64,000 bases of DNA from Myroides indicus (GTDB taxonomy: Bacteria; Bacteroidota; Bacteroidia; Flavobacteriales; Flavobacteriaceae), in assembly GCF_004364575.1 (NCBI RefSeq), contig NZ_SOAG01000002.1, forward strand, positions 25,035 to 89,034. The letters are read 5' to 3'. Every line of letters starts with the position of its first letter. Positions within the stretch are counted from its first letter, which is position 1. Shown here piece by piece: positions 63,101-64,000 of the stretch. The position numbers and the translations under genes are program-made. The notes under the pieces were generated by a model that ran no database searches, was not told the origin of the DNA, and worked only from the letters and a program-made list of their open reading frames with translations.

Positions 63101-64000
63101 GTGTTGGAATAATAGTATCCACGACTTGAACAGTTGCTTTTGTTTCGCTGGAGTTTCCACAAGCATCTGTTGCCGTAAATGTTACTTCAGTAGGAGTAGA
63201 GCTACATATTGCTAATGATGCCTGATAGTTGTGTGACCATGTGATTAAACCACAAGTGTCGGTTGCTATTGCTCCTCCGTGATTGCTTAACCAGGCATTT
63301 AACTCGTCTTCCCCGTTAACACTACACTCAATAACTAAATTAGTTGCCGGAGTATCAATTGTTGGCGGAGTTCTATCAAAAATTGCATATGTTGCCTGTT
63401 TTATAGTAAAGTTGCCACATTCATCTTTTGCAATAAAATCAACGATTATTGTTCCTGATCCTCCACAAATTGTGTTAGTATCCTCTATCAGATAGCTTAT
63501 AGTTACATTACCACAATTGTCGGTTGCTTCTGCGCCGGCATTAGATGCTAACCAAGCGTAGAATCCGTCTGGTCCATCAAGATTTCCTAAGCCGTCACAT
63601 TCCACAACTTTATTTTTTGGTTCTACTGTGAATACCGGTTTAGTTGTATCAGCTACGGTAATTGTTTGTGTATGCGTAGTTGTATTTTCGCATTCGTCTG
63701 TAGCTGTCCATGTTCTGGTAAGTACATAACTGTTTGCACATGATCCGTCCACTCTTGTTTCTTTGAAATCCACTGCAGCTGTTCCGCAGTTATCATTTGC
63801 TGTTAACGTTGGAGCTGTTGGTACTTCTGCATCGCAAGAATAAGTTATGTTTTGTGGTAGAGCTTCCACAAATACCGGTTTAGTTGTATCAGCTACGGTA
63901 ATTGTTTGCGTATGCGTAGTTGTATTTCCGCATTCGTCTGTAGCTGTCCATGTTCTGGTAAGTACATAACTGTTGGCACATGATCCGTCTACTCTTGTTT
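60162..64000 (-). CDS. T9SS-exported Ig-repeat surface protein, partial (N-terminus beyond the window)
   Basis: At least 1279 codons of a large secreted protein, open through base 64000. It is built of about fifteen Ig/HYR-like units of roughly 80-90 aa, each opening with DTTAPV or DTTKPVF and holding conserved Cys pairs (VECDGTGN, TDNCG, ATDECGN). The C-terminal about 100 residues are a type B T9SS sorting domain: NAVTPNGDGFNDEF, IFNRWGVLVYETKDY, PTGTYYYVISYDF and AGYLHLETNK. It is a SprB-like adhesin; ligand unknown. The PorP/SprF gene follows 8 nt later. Some repeats are nearly identical in DNA. Confidence 0.9.
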   Translation of the reverse strand, partial: TRVDGSCANSYVLTRTWTATDECGNTTTHTQTITVADTTKPVFVEALPQNITYSCDAEVPTAPTLTANDNCGTAAVDFKETRVDGSCANSYVLTRTWTATDECENTTTHTQTITVADTTKPVFTVEPKNKVVECDGLGNLDGPDGFYAWLASNAGAEATDNCGNVTISYLIEDTNTICGGSGTIIVDFIAKDECGNFTIKQATYAIFDRTPPTIDTPATNLVIECSVNGEDELNAWLSNHGGAIATDTCGLITWSHNYQASLAICSSTPTEVTFTATDACGNSSETKATVQVVDTIIPTLVKEAQNKTVECDGLGNETELEAWLANHAGAEASDSCSVVTWTNDYNNGANFVPSCGSTGSVTVTFTGSDACGNQITTTATFTIEDTTAPVLVTPAQNKTVECAEGNETELQAWLANHGGATATDTCSKAALTWTSDYGNGEKFISSCGNTGEVTVTFTAKDDCENSVSTVAKFTIVDTTKPVFDVEPQNATVECDGTGNTADYDAWLASYAGAAATDNCGTVNYSYTLVDTAVLCGKTNQKVVRFTATDECGNRISKQATFTIQDTTAPNISEEATDIVIECGNDENAQITTWLNNHGGAVSTDTCSAVTWTHDYNGLTVTDCGNTGSALVTFTVTDACGNESTTQATVSVVDTTAPTLTKPAQDLTVQCGTNTTQALNNWLANHAGAEATDSCSVVTWANDYNNGANFVPSCGSTGSVTVTFTGSDACGNLITTTATFTIEDTTAPVLVTPAQNKTVECAADNEAELQAWLANHGGATATDTCSNTALTWTNDYGNGEKFISSCGNAGEVTVTFTAKDDCENSVSTVAKFIIVDTTKPVFDVEPQNATVECDGTGNTADYDAWLASYAGATATDNCGEVTYTYTVIDTATLCGNTNKTVVSFIATDDCGNSISKQATFTIQDTTSPEFITDAEDLVVECDGTGNNSDLTAWLNNRAGATATDTCSSELTWSHNFSGLTKACGATGSTEVTFTVTDACGNTSEQTATFTIVDTTAPVFNVNLPQDRTIECSTEIPEITTVTADDLCSKATVSFREERIDGNCPNNYELIRTWIATDECGNTTEHVQIITVQDTTAPEFIGELPKEEIFIRCEDLQDAETLKAIDNCGPVEVTAKDEVIPGDCDTKYTIIRTWTATDSCGNETSLTQKINLSCQIEVYNAVTPNGDGFNDEFALNGIECYPGNTVQIFNRWGVLVYETKDYNSYGNVFRGYSNGRGTVNGSSMLPTGTYYYVISYDFDLGNGEVYPIQQAGYLHLETNK
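61390..63040 (-). repeat. Two nearly identical 577-bp blocks, 1074 bp apart, in the adhesin gene
   Basis: Block 1 (about 61390-61966) and block 2 (about 62464-63040) match with a constant offset of 1074 bp (358 codons), checked at two places; the bases differ only here and there. Outside the blocks the units still align but have diverged. This points to recent duplication or gene conversion inside the repeat array. Confidence 0.85.
63631..64000 (-). repeat. Tandem 240-bp repeat at the window edge of the adhesin gene
   Basis: Bases 63631-63760 and 63871-64000 match with an offset of 240 bp (80 codons), with only a few mismatches. The second copy is cut by the window end. Confidence 0.85.

Noticed and set aside
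60805..63495. Plus-strand ORFs opposite the Ig-repeat adhesin, and the repeats as a possible CRISPR array
   Set aside because: The repeats are 80-90 codons long, in frame, degenerate and coding, not short identical repeats with unique spacers; the opposite ORFs are mirror products of the repeated sequence.
1..64000. Insertion sequences, prophage, integrase or mobile-element boundaries
   Set aside because: No transposase, integrase or phage gene and no terminal inverted repeats were recognised on either strand; all repeats found lie inside surface-protein genes.

Overview
The window is a chromosomal segment of a low-GC member of the Bacteroidota, most likely the family Flavobacteriaceae (Flavobacterium/Myroides-like; the genus cannot be fixed by eye). 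Three things point there: many intergenic gaps carry the TTG - 16 to 23 nt - TAnnTTTG promoter of this phylum; the gene orders pdxA / DUF177-rpmF-fabH and rimP-nusA-infB are of flavobacterial type; and there are type IX secretion (T9SS) surface proteins with the gliding-motility-type C-terminal domain beside PorP/SprF and PorE-like partners. No insertion sequence, prophage, CRISPR array, rRNA or replication origin was seen; one tRNA is present.

Layout. 1-5.6 kb: fabH (cut by the window edge), rpmF, DUF177 and pdxA on the minus strand; riboflavin synthase, an ECF sigma factor with a tightly coupled 76-aa protein, and an MscS-like membrane protein on the plus strand; a double universal-stress protein. 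5.7-10.6 kb: the rimP-nusA-infB operon behind a leader holding a terminator-like hairpin. 10.6-16 kb: zinc metallopeptidase, ribF, an HTTM membrane protein, LpxH-type hydrolase, QueD and an enoyl-CoA hydratase. 16-31 kb: a six-gene surface operon behind a roughly 480-nt structured leader: a 2469-aa repeat protein, two secreted proteins sharing an N-terminal domain, a 420-aa protein carrying the T9SS C-terminal domain, a PorP/SprF protein and a PorE-like OmpA protein.

31-43 kb: DUF4421 protein, MFS transporter, thymidine kinase, a conserved acidic protein, rsmI, OsmC, recJ, asd, acnA and a small membrane protein. 43-53.4 kb: a MocR-type regulator, GNAT and YggS (a PLP-related group), a CstB-like sulfur enzyme, DUF2200, tRNA-Ser(GGA), ansA, an acyltransferase, TatD, a retropepsin-like protease, DUF3109 and a short flavoprotein. 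53.4-57.2 kb: a four-gene outer-membrane metal-uptake-type operon (two small related membrane proteins, a TonB receptor, a His-rich lipoprotein). 57.2-64 kb: on the minus strand, a second T9SS adhesin - PorP/SprF - PorE-like module whose adhesin runs off the window.

The most notable feature is the pair of paralogous T9SS surface modules about 26 kb apart. One has a conventional adhesin with its own sorting domain. In the other, the giant repeat protein shows no recognisable sorting domain and the only such domain in the operon sits on a separate small protein. The metal-uptake operon and the rimP leader hairpin are the next most interesting.
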